Positions 22,317 through 33,201 of a DNA stretch of 64,000 nt are shown here, one piece after another. A model generated the notes under the pieces. The model had not been told where the DNA came from and ran no database searches. It saw only the letters and a program-made list of their open reading frames with translations. Made by a program: the position numbers and the translations under genes. Positions within the stretch are counted from its first letter, which is position 1. Every line of letters starts with the position of its first letter. Source of the stretch: Schistocerca nitens (Eukaryota > Arthropoda > Insecta > Orthoptera > Acrididae); assembly GCF_023898315.1 (NCBI RefSeq), contig NC_064621.1:126726521-126790520 (forward strand), read 5' to 3'.

Positions 22317-23510
22317 TCACTCACTCCTAGGAACATACAGTTTCAGGTCCACCACGTTTCTTACACCTAAAGGTCTTTTGGATTTTGCGTAGATCAGGTA
22401 GTAAGCATTATCATGTGGAATGTTCTGTATTATATATGGCCCATTAGAAATATATTTTAATTTGGAAATTTCATGGTTCAGTTCACTAGATTTTTCGTGG
22501 GTTTTTAAAAGAACATAATCTCCAATTTTAAATTTTGAAACTTTCAGATTTTTATCATGTCTTTTAGATCTATATTCAGCTTTTTGCTTTGCCCTTTTTC
22601 TGACTAATTCTTTCTTTTGACTCAACCCCAAGCTTGTACAAGGCGGAAACTCTAGTTTTTCCTCAATTATAATTTTACTTCTGCTGCCTAACAAAATTTC
22701 TTCTGGTGGGAACCCAGTAGATTCATGATGTAAGATGTTCATGACATTCGCAAAATCCCATATAAATCTACCCCAGGCTCTATGGTTATGACTGCAGTAT
22801 GTTCTACACAATCTCCCGATTTCTCGCATGTATCTTTCAACCGGGTTGCTAGCTGGGTGATATGCTGAGATATATTTAACCTCCACACCAATTTGCTCCA
22901 TTCCTTCTTTCCAAATTTTGGATATGAACTGGGGTCCATTGTCAGATAGTACTGCCTTGGGTTTACCGATGGTTCTGAAGTATTCGATCATCCTACTAAA
23001 TACAGCTTTTGCTGTTGCCTTTTTCAAGGGGTATAATTTCACAAACTTTGACAATACTTCCAAAATTACAAAAATATATGCACAATTTCCCGAAGTCTTT
23101 GGGAGGGGACCATACAAATCTACTGATAATAATTCTAGGGTGTCCTCAGGTAATGTACTTTGCATTGAACCTCTACTAGTTCTGTTCGGTACTTTGGCCC
23201 TTTGACAGACATCACACGACTTAATTCGTTCCTTTACCTTCTTACTGACACTACCAGCAATCACTACTACATTATTCAATTTATCCAAACATTTCTTTGG
23301 CCCACTATGCCCCAATGCTAAATGAAAATAGTCTATGACATCAGTATCAAAGTGGTGTGGCCAACATACTCTCCATTCCTCAGTGACTAAATCTTTCCTC
23401 CTATATAAAATGCCTTTAAAGATTTTGTAATACTTCTTAATTTGATGATACTGCACACTGTCAAAATTTACCTTCACAGATTTCCATGTCGGATCCTCAT
23501 TCTGATGGTA
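22317..23510 (-). pseudogene. pol: Integrase part of gypsy pol
   Basis: The frame is continuous with the RT frame but separated by a TGA at 23511-23513. From the Met at 23477 (386 residues): zinc-binding H52, H57, C88, C91 (FHLALGH, SCDVC), then catalytic D120 (SVDLYGPLP), D179 (LSDNGPQF) and E214 (NPVERYMREI), a DD35E spacing. A GPY-type segment (YISNGPYIIQNI) lies near the C-terminus. It inserts element cDNA into host DNA. All catalytic residues are intact. No chromodomain follows. The protein could only be made as part of Pol, and the TGA blocks this unless read through. Confidence 0.93.
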
Positions 23511-26500
23511 TCACATATTTTTACATATCTGCTCAATTTTCCTTTTTCCTGAAACCTCTTTCATATACCTTATCTGAAAAGTACCCTCTTCACCATTTTC
23601 ATCGGGCACTTCACTCATACCATTAGGCAATCGAGATAAAGCATCTGCCACATAATTCTCAGTACCCTTAACATAGCAAATCTCGTAATCAAATTGTTGC
23701 AGGTACAAAGCCCAACGAGTTAGCCTGCCATTAAGTAAACGACAATCTTTAAGAAAAGTTAAAGCTTTGTGGTCAGTATGTATGATGAGCTTATGGCCCC
23801 ACAGATAATTTTTGAATTTGTTTAACCCCCATACAATGGCTAAAGGCTCCTTTTCCGATATAGTGTAGTTTCTCTCGTATTTTGTTACAGTTCTACTTGC
23901 AAACGCGATAGTCCTGTGTTCGATTTCTTTGCAATCACAGATTTCTTGGAAAACTTCTATACCAATCCCATAAGCACTACTGTCAGTACTCATGTGGAAA
24001 GGTTCTGACAGTATGGGGTGATGCAAAATTTTGTCGTTTAAAAGTTCACTTTTTAAATTTTCAAAATCTCTCATACACCCTTCAGTCCACACAAAAGCAC
24101 TAATTTTCTTAAGTAGATTATTCAAATGAGGACTATTAAAAACTTGCCCCTTGACAAATTTTTTGTAGAACCCACATAAACCTAAAAAGGCTTTCAACTG
24201 TTTTCTGTTTCTAGGAGCTGGACATCCTGCTATTGCACTTAACTTTTCCAGGTCCTTGCCAATACCGGTCGTAGTAATAATGTGCCCCAGAAATTTTATT
24301 TCCGACTTCACGAATTCACATTTTTTCCACTTAAGTGTCATGCCCCCTGCTTGTAGAGCAACAAAAACTTTCTGCAATAATTCACAATGCTCTTGACATT
24401 CTTCTGTAGCAATCAGTAAATCATCTACATAAATGGTTAGCCAGGAACTCAATTCTCTCCCTAATACAAAGTCCAGTGCCCTAATAAATACTGCCACAGA
24501 AGTGCTAGGCCCAAATGGCACTACTTTATACTGATAGCATTTCCCGGCGAATAGAAAAGCGGTACATTTACGGGATTCTTTGCTCAACGGGATTTGCCAG
24601 TATCCGGCGGTCATGTCCAGACTAGTTAAATACTTCACATTATAAAACTTTTGGAGCATTTCGTCCAGATTTTCAGGTCTGTCTATTCCCTTCTTTACAA
24701 TTTTGTTCAAAGTCCTGGCGTGAATAACTACTCTTACTCCCCCATCCCTTTTATTCACGATGATAAGGGGACTATTATATTCGCTGCTACTCCGTTCGAT
24801 TACACCCCATTCTATCATTTTATCTATTTCCACTTGAACAGCCTGCCTCTTTGATATGGATATCGAAAACGGTCTTACAAAGAAAGGTTTATGCTCTATT
24901 GTCTCAATCTGGTATTCAAAGTTCTTAACTCGGTCAGGTTTATCCGAAAATACGGTGCTATTACTTTCTAAAATATCAAGCAATTCTGTTTTCTGATCAG
25001 GAGATATCTCCCTCAAATTTTCCACAATTTCTTTAAAATCATGCCCCTGCTTGTCACTCTCATCTATTAACCTCTTGACATGGTACACCTCATACATGTT
25101 TGTCAAACCATCATTCCCTTGGTCGATCTCCAACAATAAAGAATCAATTTCTGAATCGAACACCTTCCCATTTTCCTCAAATTTTAATTCCAAATTCATA
25201 GATGCATTATTAATTTTGATCGCTTCCTGGCTACAATCAATAATAACCCTTTCTTTTTCTAACCAATCTATACCCAGAATCATTTCAGTGCTCAAGTCTG
25301 GCACAACCAAAAAATCGTGTTCAAACTTTTGTCCTTTTATACTAAATTCAACTAAAATCTGGTTCTTTACCGGCTTGCTAGTCTTGCCAGTAGCACCAAC
25401 AATTTTTACACCCGTCACTGACATAATTACTAGCCCAGGCTTATCACAAATGTGTTCGAAAAACGACTGGGAGATTGCACTTATCTGAGATCCAGTATCA
25501 AGAAGTACTTGCAATTTCACATTATAAATTTCAACTGGTATTACAGTTTGTTTAACCGTCAAATGCTTTTCGTCATTGTGATCTTCCCTAAGCAAATCTG
25601 GGTCGACGATAACATTGTCCCAAGATATGCTTTTAACATTCACATCACCTATATCTGGCGGTTTCTTTGGTTCCAGGAGTTTAAAGTCATTAATCACTTG
25701 AACTCTTTGTAAAATAGACCCTGAGTCGTCAGGTGGCTCTTTCTTTCTTTGTTCAGTCTCAACATCTGGGTTTTGTTTTGAAACTTCGTCATCAGTAGGT
25801 ACAATATCACAATTAGCTGTATTCCCATTATTTTCACTAGTACCGAAATACTCGTTATTTGAACTATCGTCCGAATCCGACCATTCTGGATCGCTTTCAG
25901 GTTCTAAAATAAAAGCTTTTCTGAGACAGGCACTAAGTTCTTCCTCTGCATTTTCATCAGGCTTTGATTTTAACTCGGTATCTTCTTTCGATAAAACGGC
26001 CTCATTATCAGCTTTACTCACATCCACTGTTACTTCATATTTAGTGTAATCCTCGTGGACTTCAATTACTTTTAGGTAATTACCTGCCCCTTCCCCACGG
26101 TGCCTTTTGGTAGCAGCGTGTACTGTTGGCGGATCGTTAACAGAAGTTACTTCCTCGTCAATGCATAGGATTTCATCTTCCAATTCCTTCCTATCTTTAA
26201 CCTTCGTCCCATCGGCAGCACGCGTACTTTGCGCGGCGCTATTTACTCTCTCCTCTTCAAATATGGGCCACGTCACCTTATCGACGTCCCTACTATTTCC
26301 TTTTCCACTAATTAACCTCCTTGCCTCATACCCTTTCTTAAAATCCTCCCACTCACATTGCTTGAGTCCCTTGTACAGATCGTCGATCTGCACACGCCAA
26401 TCAGTTACTTCTGCTAATTCATTCTCGCCATTTACTTCATTGCTAACACTGCTAACCGCACCTCTCTGTGTATCCACTGTTTCATCTACTATTTCCTTCG

Positions 26501-26846
26501 CCACGGAATTACCACTCGTAATGTATTCACCAGCTCTTACGGCAATGTTCGTACCTAATGCTGCCGCCTTGCTAGCGGCTTCTCTCTGAACAGCTGTTCT
26601 GTTAGGCTGGGCCGTTGCCCTCTGATGCTCCACTCGCCTGTTAACATGTATTGCTCTGCGCGGCAAAGATGACTCACCAGCGCTCGCACCTGACGCTTGT
26701 TCCACAACAACACGTTGCGTCGTTCCACGCCTGTCTCCAACCTGTCTCATAACTTTACTGTCAGTCTGGTAACATTTCTTAAATTGGGGCCGGTATATAC
26801 TGTCCGCTTCCGTTTGGCCCGCAACGTTTGCGGAAATCAGTTTCCC
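23511..26846 (-). pseudogene. pol: Gypsy pol: protease, reverse transcriptase, RNase H
   Basis: From the Met at 26750 the frame has 1079 residues; it is also open upstream to the -1 frameshift site at 26840-26846. An acidic, low-complexity leader covers about the first 400 residues. Protease: VLLDTGSQISAIS with D418, and EMILGIDWL. RT: NSPLIIVNKRDGG, LTSLDMTAGYWQIPL (motif A) and IYVDDLLIAT (YVDD at 774-777). RNase H: HMSTDSSAYG with D923, then EKEPLAIVWG and IIHTDHKALTFL. Signs of decay: VIHARTLN where families have D in VIDARTLN, and VPFGPSTS where PFGL is usual. A TGA at 23511 ends it before integrase. Wording of RT resembles mdg1-type elements. Confidence 0.95.
26819..26846 (-). promoter_or_regulatory. 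Predicted -1 ribosomal frameshift site at gag/pol junction
   Basis: On the minus strand the last gag codons are GCG GGA AAC TGA. They contain the slippery heptamer GGGAAAC (26846-26840) in the correct phase (G GGA AAC), directly before the gag stop (26839-26837). Six nucleotides later comes a perfect 6-bp stem CCGCAA/TTGCGG with a 3-nt loop (26833-26819). The pol frame is -1 relative to gag and is open from the heptamer. This is the standard layout for Gag-Pol fusion synthesis. Confidence 0.85.
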
Positions 26847-28548
26847 GCGTCGTTATTATTTTGCGCGGTGCACCCTCTACCGCGACCTGGATGACTTCCT
26901 CTTCCTCTGCCTCTACCTCTCTGTATCATGTTGACGCGAAACCCATCGCCGCCATTTCTTTCGTCATTATTGCGATTATTCCTGTTACCAAAATTCTGAT
27001 AATTGGCCCGACTTTCGCGCCAGTGGTCTTCGACCCTTTCGAGAAACGCTTGGAAGCTACGATGATTGCTTCCCACGTATCTCTTCGAATCTTCTGAAAG
27101 CTTTTTATATAGCTCCCATATGATTTCTGAATCGGATCTTCTCCCTCTTAAATGTGTCAACTTTCGGTACCAATATTCGCAAAAATCTTTCAAAGAATTC
27201 CTGCCCCTGTTATCATGAAGCTTGGCCATGATAAACTCGTGCCACAAATGATCCTGTTTTTGTTCGGACCAATATTCTTCCGTAAACTTTTGTTTAAATT
27301 CTTCGAACGTCATTTGTTCGGTATTCAAGTTAATTCCCCAGCGCTTAGCGTCACCTGCTAAGGCGCTAATTACTACGTTTATCTTTTCCTGACCAGACAA
27401 GTGTTCAGGAAACATCCTCTCGCAATTTTTGATGAAATCTAACGGATGCCATACGTTATGTTTCTTGGCGGGATCGAAGCGTTCCTCACCTTCCAATAGC
27501 TTCGTAAGTGGTGTGCCATTATAGACAACACCAGGCCTACCTTTAATTTTACTCTCAAGATCGAAAATTTTGCCTTGAATTTTCCAAGTATTTTGTTCAC
27601 ACTTTTGTACACATCCGGTAACTTTCTCGCCTAAATCTCTTTCAGTGTCTGAAACTGCCTTTTTCAATTGTGATATTCCGTGTTGACATTCGTTTACGAT
27701 CTCAGTTTTAAGACCGAAAACATTTTCGTCTACTTTTGTTTCAACTAGAGGCTCGACTTTCTCTTGGATGTTGAGAATTTCGACATCAAATCTACTGTTA
27801 ATATTGTCAATTTCCCCCTGAATAGTATCCATATTTTTGTTAATTGTGTCAATTTCAAATTTCAAAGTATTTACTACAGAGCTTAAACTACCCACTTTTT
27901 GTTCTACCTGTTCTATTTGTTTACTAATTTTAATTCCTTGTTCTTCTACCTGTGCTTTAAGCTGATCATTCTGTGTTCTGAGCTGATTACTTTGTGTTTT
28001 GAGCTGCTGACCAACGTGTGTTTTAAGCTGACTACCCTGATTACTGACTTGTTTTTGAAGCTGATATTCTGTGTTTTGAGCTGCTCGTCAACGTGTGTTT
28101 TAAGCTGATCATTCGGTGTTTTGAGCTCATCAACATGTGTTTTAAGCTGATCATTCTGTCCTGCAATTTGTTTGGTCAATCGTTCAAATAAATCGTTCAT
28201 GCTTAAAATTTTCACGCTGTTTAGTTCTACGAAATCGGTGGGTTCCAATCTTGCATTAAAATTTTCTCTCGGTTCTTTCTTTATCTGTGGTGAATCAAAC
28301 ATCTCAGTGGATTCGTTCACATACCCACTATCATCTACAAAGTCATCCTCTACTTCCTGTTTTATTCCTTGCTGTGTTCGAGGCAATCTCGACATTTCAA
28401 TCTGCTCGTTAACATGTTTGTGATATTGTATGTACGCCACTTGTCTTCCGCTAACGCCATCTGTTATCTGGCCGCGTAAACTCCTGCTATTGCCAGCCGC
28501 ATTTTCCATTACGCTCGGCACATCTACCGTGTCTACGTTCCTGTCCAT
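26837..28548 (-). pseudogene. gag: Gypsy gag with coiled-coil repeats and Arg-Gly tail
   Basis: Two frames, 27946-28548 and 26837-27895, join across a single-base deletion near 28061-28068; a neighbouring repeat unit has CTGATCATTC where this has CTGATATTC. The start MDRNVDTVDV lies about 150 bp inside the 5' LTR. The middle is a tandem of QLKTHVDE / QLKTQN-type units, predicting a long coiled coil for assembly. A capsid-like part follows (WHPLDFIKNCERMFPEHL, LAGDAKRWGINL, FEEFKQKFTEEYW). The C-terminus has no CCHC knuckle; instead it ends in GRGRGRGSHPGRGRGC, an Arg-Gly box that could bind RNA. The frame ends AGN at the predicted frameshift heptamer. Confidence 0.9.
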
Positions 28549-28682
28549 ACTGAATGCAAATTACACCACACTACCGTACTTGACGTTCACTGCTACTTAT
28601 TTTACTAAATATTATTGCAATTCGTGCCACTGAACATCCACTGTTCGGTATTCACATTAATTTGTGACCAACAACTGGATGT

Positions 28683-28701
28683 CCTGTCACCGGGAGCCAC
28701 T
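28683..28701 (-). promoter_or_regulatory. Primer binding site of the gypsy element
   Basis: Two bases after the 5' LTR, the minus strand reads TGGCTCCCGGTGACAGGAC. The GTGACAGGAC part matches, from memory, the tRNA-Arg primer site used by mdg1/412-type elements; the middle differs. Position is decisive, tRNA identity tentative. Confidence 0.65.
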
Positions 28702-29734
28702 TGTAACGCTGTGCTTGTGCACACGATACTCTTTAAAGCCTGTACTATGGTAAGTTAACGGGCTTCACCTTATGAGAAAGGATTTTTATATAGATATTGG
28801 CCGCATGTACCTGAATGGAGGCAAATCAGACTTACAGCCACTCTGTAATAACAATGATACGTCAAGCAAGTCCGAAATGCAACTACACGTCAGGACGGAC
28901 AAGAAACAACACAGAAAATGTTACCAATTTGTTATTAATACGGTCGCCAGCCTAATTAGGCATTAACTGAGTTTCTTTCCTGTACAAGTTGGTGTATGTG
29001 CATGCAAAACAACACGTAATAACACTGCATAATATGGTAAATTGTAGAACCAGAAAATCTACTGAACTGATAATTTCAGTTTTTGTACTAATATGGATAA
29101 ACCATAAATACATAACATTACACTATAACGTTTACTACAATACTTCGTACTATCTATTGATCTGATTAAAATCGGGCATAGGTTACCCTAGAAATAGCAC
29201 TTTCGAAACACACACACAATGTCAATTTTGATAAAGGTAAAACACTGATAAATTTTGGTTTTTATATTGACTTTAACTTTGCTGGTCAAATCAGTTCAGT
29301 ACACTTCAGAATTCAAATGGATAAGAAAGAGGGGGGGGGGGACCTTGAAACTGTTATGATCACTGTATTAAAACAATTAATTACTGAAATCATTATGGAC
29401 TCAAGATTTCCAATATATGAGTTACTACTCTTTTTATCTTATTTCCTGCTCATTTAAATACCATTATATCTGCCTCAAAATAATTAAACTTCATTTCTAA
29501 ATCGATATCAAAATTATCTTCCAACTTTGTCAGACCTTTGTTATTCGTCTATTAGTTCATTAACAAAAAAAATTCTTTAAACATCATTATAACATAGCTA
29601 GGTCCGCAGGTAATTATTATTAACACAAACTTTAATTTTTCATCTCGGGACACTCGGATTGCACAACATTTGGAAAGGACCGTGTCTAGGTTAGTTGTGA
29701 GGATAATTAAATGATAGGACAGTTCTGGTAAAAT

Positions 29735-30196
29735 TTAAGTTGTTATTGAACAGTATGGAATAAAAGTAACACTGGTCCATACGAATACAGTACTAAAAAG
29801 TTCAACCTGTTCGTATCGATGCGGCAGTTGGCGGGCGGCGAGATGGCGAGGCACAGAGCACACATACAACCACAGCAATGGCTCTTGACGTGTCGGCACT
29901 TTACTTCTTCTTAGCGTCGCAATATTTTTCCATTTAGTGCCTATGGAATTTTGCCATGCTGTATAGGCGTCGGAACGGCATATCCGAGGCTCAATGAAAC
30001 TACGTCTTCCAGTAGCGCCTCCTCGATCCAGAACGTGTTGCTCAGAGCAATGCCCAACTCCGACTACTACTGCTGAGCCCGTTGTGCCGTACAGTGCCCA
30101 CGTGCATTTTCCCACGCTCGCCTGCCATCCACCTTTTACCGCTACCTTACAGACAGGGTATTCACCCGAGGTTTTGCATTCTACATATCCTAACAC
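29735..30196 (-). CDS. 153-codon LTR-internal frame, 5' LTR copy
   Basis: Counterpart of 19115-19576, equal in length. Most differences change amino acids, including C for W and Y for D, as in neutral drift. In this LTR it lies upstream of gag in transcription direction. Confidence 0.25.
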   Translation of the reverse strand: MLGYVECKTSGEYPVCKVAVKGGWQASVGKCTWALYGTTGSAVVVGVGHCSEQHVLDRGGATGRRSFIEPRICRSDAYTAWQNSIGTKWKNIATLRRSKVPTRQEPLLWLYVCSVPRHLAARQLPHRYEQVELFSTVFVWTSVTFIPYCSITT

Positions 30197-30440
30197 ATTG
30201 CCTACGTATGGACCAGACGCACAGTTACAATTTTAAACATGTTACAACAGTTTCAACATTTGTTACACTTCAATTCTATTACAATATTGCTTGAAATTTG
30301 ACATAAACATTAAATTTCACATCGAAATTTGTTTACAGTTTTCTTAAGACAATGGCAAGAAACAAAAAAAAAAATGAAATGAAATCAGAACATCACTTGC
30401 ACTAATTTATCGAAAAATCAGAAGAGAAAAAAACATAATA

Positions 30441-31848
30441 CACTGCTGGCCACCGTAAATGCAACACCAAGAAAGACAAGAGGTAGCACAACAAAATTTA
30501 TTTTGTAGATAACATGTTGACCAAGTATCAAATGATTACGTTTACAGACGTCTGTGACATGTGGTTCCTGCCAGAATCAGTAGCCAGAGTAGCCGCCATT
30601 GTTGGAGATCAGCGCTGCCACACGTCTCGGCATTGAGTCAAAGAGACGTTGGATGTGTTCCTGGGGTACAGCAGCCCAAGCAGCTTCCACACGTTGCCAA
30701 AGATCATCTGGTGTGGCAGCTGGGGATGTAATCTGGGTCACTCGTTGAGCAACCATGGACCACATGTTTTCTATCGGTGAAAGATCCGGAGAGCGAGCCG
30801 GCCAGGGAAGCAATTCAATCTGGTTATTGACGAAGAACCTTTGGACAATGCGTGCCACGTGTGGTCGAGCATTAACCTGTTGAAATATGGTTGTGGCCGA
30901 GCCCTGAAGGTAAGGAAGGACAACTGGCTCCAGCACCTCGGATATGTAGCGCCGGCTATTTAAAGTACCGGCAATGCGTACTAGAGGCGTGCGAGAGTAA
31001 TATCCAATACCGCCCCATACCATAATACCCGGTGCAAGACCAGTGTGGCGGTGCATAATGCAGCTGTCCAGCGTCCTCTCTCCACGGTGTCTCCACACTC
31101 GAATCCGACCATCGTGGTGCTGCAGACAGAAGCGTGCCTCGTCAGTAAAGACAACGTCATTCCATTCTGCCGTCCACAACCGTCTGTCATCACACCATTG
31201 GCGACGGAGACGTCTGTGGTTCTGCGTCAATGGTAGACGAAGCAATGGACGTCTTGCGGACAGACCACTCTGCTGTAAACGGCGTCGAATGGTGCGCGCA
31301 GACACTGGATGATGCGTTACAGACGCAATGTGCTGTGCTATGGTTCGGGATGTCACTGAGCGATCCGTCACTGCCATGCGCACAATTTGCCTATCAGCAC
31401 GTGCAGTGGTGCACCGAGGTGAATGCGATCGACCACGTCGGTCCGTCGTACCCTCCTGCATCCAACGGTCACATATCCGCATTACAGTTGTTTGGTTTCG
31501 TCCAACACGACTAGCGATTTCTCTGTATGATAATCCACAATCTCGGTAAGCCACTATCCTTCCTCTGTCGAACTCGGATACTTGATCAAAAGATGTTCGC
31601 TGTTGTCTACGAGGCATAACTGATCGTCTTGTGAAACAACCACAAGGTAAACACACGTGCCGAACGTACACTCGTCGAAATCGCTAAGCCTTAAATGGCG
31701 CTATGAGGTGGCGCCACAGGCGCGCGTGATGTGCGTCTGCGCTGAAATTCTAATCAGTTGCATATCTCATCGCTGCAAACTCATGGTGTAAATTTCACTT
31801 GATTCGGATGCTTCCTTCAGGGTGTTGCATTTACGGTGGCCAGCAGTG
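30441..31848 (-). mobile_element. Tc1-like transposon inside the 5' LTR
   Basis: TA at 30439-30440 and 31849-31850 flanks 28-bp perfect inverted repeats beginning CACTGCTGGCCACCG. The empty site is preserved in the 3' LTR near 20035. Confidence 0.97.
30577..31617 (-). pseudogene. Tc1-like transposase, open frame but missing catalytic Asp
   Basis: A 346-residue frame from MPRRQQRTSF (frame open to 31671). It has HTH segments (FDRGRIVAYRDCGLSYREIA; SARTIRRRLQQSGLSARRP) and a DDE core with FTDEARF. The second motif is FQQVNARPH: the catalytic Asp of QQDNARPH is Val. The Glu is present in SPDLSPIENMW, with 34 residues between, as in DD34E families. The C-terminus ISNNGGYSGY is intact. With V for D the enzyme should be inactive even though the frame and terminal repeats are pristine, so this copy was probably mobilised in trans or mutated after insertion. 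Confidence 0.9.
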
Positions 31849-31891
31849 TATTTATATGTACAATAGTACAGCGTTGTTGTTGTTACAGACT

Positions 31892-32030
31892 CTTGTGTGC
31901 ACATATATAGTATGTCAGTGAGTGGCCACGAGCGGAAGTAATATCGAGGGCAGGAGGTACCACCGAAAAAATCATAGCTAACACCACGGCCACATCTCAC
32001 GTTTTCTCCCAAATGCCACCAGCTGCTAAT
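31892..32030. other. Flank of the gypsy element
   Basis: Short unassigned DNA after the GACT duplication. Confidence 0.4.
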
Positions 32031-32330
32031 AGCTAATACCAGCATACTTATCACTGTATTTGTTTTACGAATTTCTCGTACGCAACTAAGGTATTTGTAT
32101 TGGCCCTTTTAGTTCTTTTTGTTCTCCTTTTTTTGTAGTGCCTGAAAGCTGAGTGGTTCGTACGATTATATCCAAACAATAGCTAATACCAGCATACTTA
32201 TCACTGTATTTGTTTTACGAATTTCTCGTACGCAACTATGGTATTTGTATTGGCCCTTTTAGTTCTTTTTGTTCTCCTTTTTTTTGTAGTGCCTGAAAGC
32301 TGGGTGGTTCGTACGATTATATCCAAACAA
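32031..32330. repeat. Tandem duplication, 2 x 150 bp
   Basis: The units start AGCTAATACCAGC at 32031 and 32181 and differ at only a few positions plus one T-run length change. This is a recent duplication. Confidence 0.93.
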
Positions 32331-32519
32331 ACGTTTTGTCATTTACAAATGGAGTGGATTTGCTGATCATGAAAAATTTTATAAGCACTTGCTGATCTTG
32401 TAAGACGTGTGTATTTCTATTGGCTATCGCCAAACCACAATTTATGAAAGATGTTTATATTTTATTAACAGGATTAAGTAGGAATAATTAATATTTGTCA
32501 CGTTGGAAATAATTGTGGT

Positions 32520-32716
32520 AGCAGGGAATGTCTGCTCCGAAGTATTGTTGGCATGAGAGGCCGCACATTGATATAATTTTGAAAAGGGCCGGAGAGACCG
32601 CGTACGGATACATTTTGAAAAAAGAGAGGGAAAGACCCCGCATTGATACATTTTCTAATGATAGCAGGGATTGTCTGCACCAGAAAGCATTGTTGGCGAG
32701 AGAGACCGCACATTAG
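32520..32716. repeat. Imperfect repeat pair with GCAGGGA/TGTCTGC words
   Basis: About 53 bp at 32520-32573 (ending CCGCACATTGATA) recurs at 32663-32715 (ending CCGCACATTA). Related partial words sit between them, suggesting a decayed tandem. Confidence 0.6.
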
Positions 32717-32877
32717 CGTTCGTAGGAAGTCAGTACAGTAAGCGAGATGTGAAGCGAGTCGGTAGCAGGTCTGAAGCGAGAGGTTGAGAGGAGCGGTGTG
32801 CCTGCCAGCCACCAACTATGATTTACAAAAGCTTATAAACGGATGCACAGAGACATCAGCTAACTATTATCATAAAG

Positions 32878-33198
32878 CACTCCGTCTTCAGGCCACAAGT
32901 GGCCCATCGGGACCATCCGACCGCCGTGTCATCCTCAGTTGAGGAGGCGGATAGGAGGGGCGTGTGGTCAGCACGCCGCTCTCCCGGTCGGTATGATGGT
33001 TTTATTTGACCGGAGACGCTACTGTTCGGTCGACTAGCTCCTCAATTGGCATCACGAGGATGAGTGCACCCAGAAAAATGGCAACAGCGCATGGCGGCTG
33101 GATGGTCACCCATCCAAGTGCCGGCCACACCCGACAGCGCTTAACTTCGCTGATCTCACGGGAACCGGTGTATCCACTGCGGCAAGGCCGTTGCCACT
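32878..33198 (-). mobile_element. 5S-rRNA-derived SINE (SINE3-like)
   Basis: The right part, about 33095-33198, matches the reverse complement of 5S rRNA from memory: CACCCATCCAAGTGC, CCCGACAGCGCTTAACTTCG, GGGAACCGGTGTATCCA and GGCCGTTGCC. These map to the 3' arm, loop E region, internal promoter zone and 5' end. The left part is an unrelated tail containing CCACAAGTGGCC. So transcription would start near 33198 and run leftward. Confidence 0.75.
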
Positions 33199-33201
33199 AA
33201 C

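Larger units (their letters stand above)
18462..31887 (-). mobile_element. Ty3/gypsy-class LTR retrotransposon, complete but decayed
   Basis: Both LTRs start TGTAACGCT and end GTTGTTACA on the plus strand (TG...CA). The 4-bp duplication GACT lies at 18458-18461 and 31888-31891. Coding order on the minus strand is gag, protease, RT, RNase H, integrase, the Ty3/gypsy order. No envelope frame or chromodomain was seen. Two Tc1 elements (20632-22053, 30441-31848) and one SINE (19670-19862) are nested inside. The RT wording and an Arg-like primer site suggest an mdg1/412-type group, tentatively. Confidence 0.95.
28702..31887 (-). repeat. 5' LTR of the gypsy element
   Basis: About 1.78 kb of LTR plus a 1.4-kb Tc1 element at 30441-31848. 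It retains the 381-bp segment 28910-29290 missing from the 3' LTR. A G-run at 29331-29341 replaces GGGGGGCAGC of the partner. Confidence 0.93.

Noticed and set aside
22918..23205. Plus-strand frames over gypsy gag-pol (also 24651-26589 and 27899-28633)
   Set aside because: They are antisense shadows of clear minus-strand coding.
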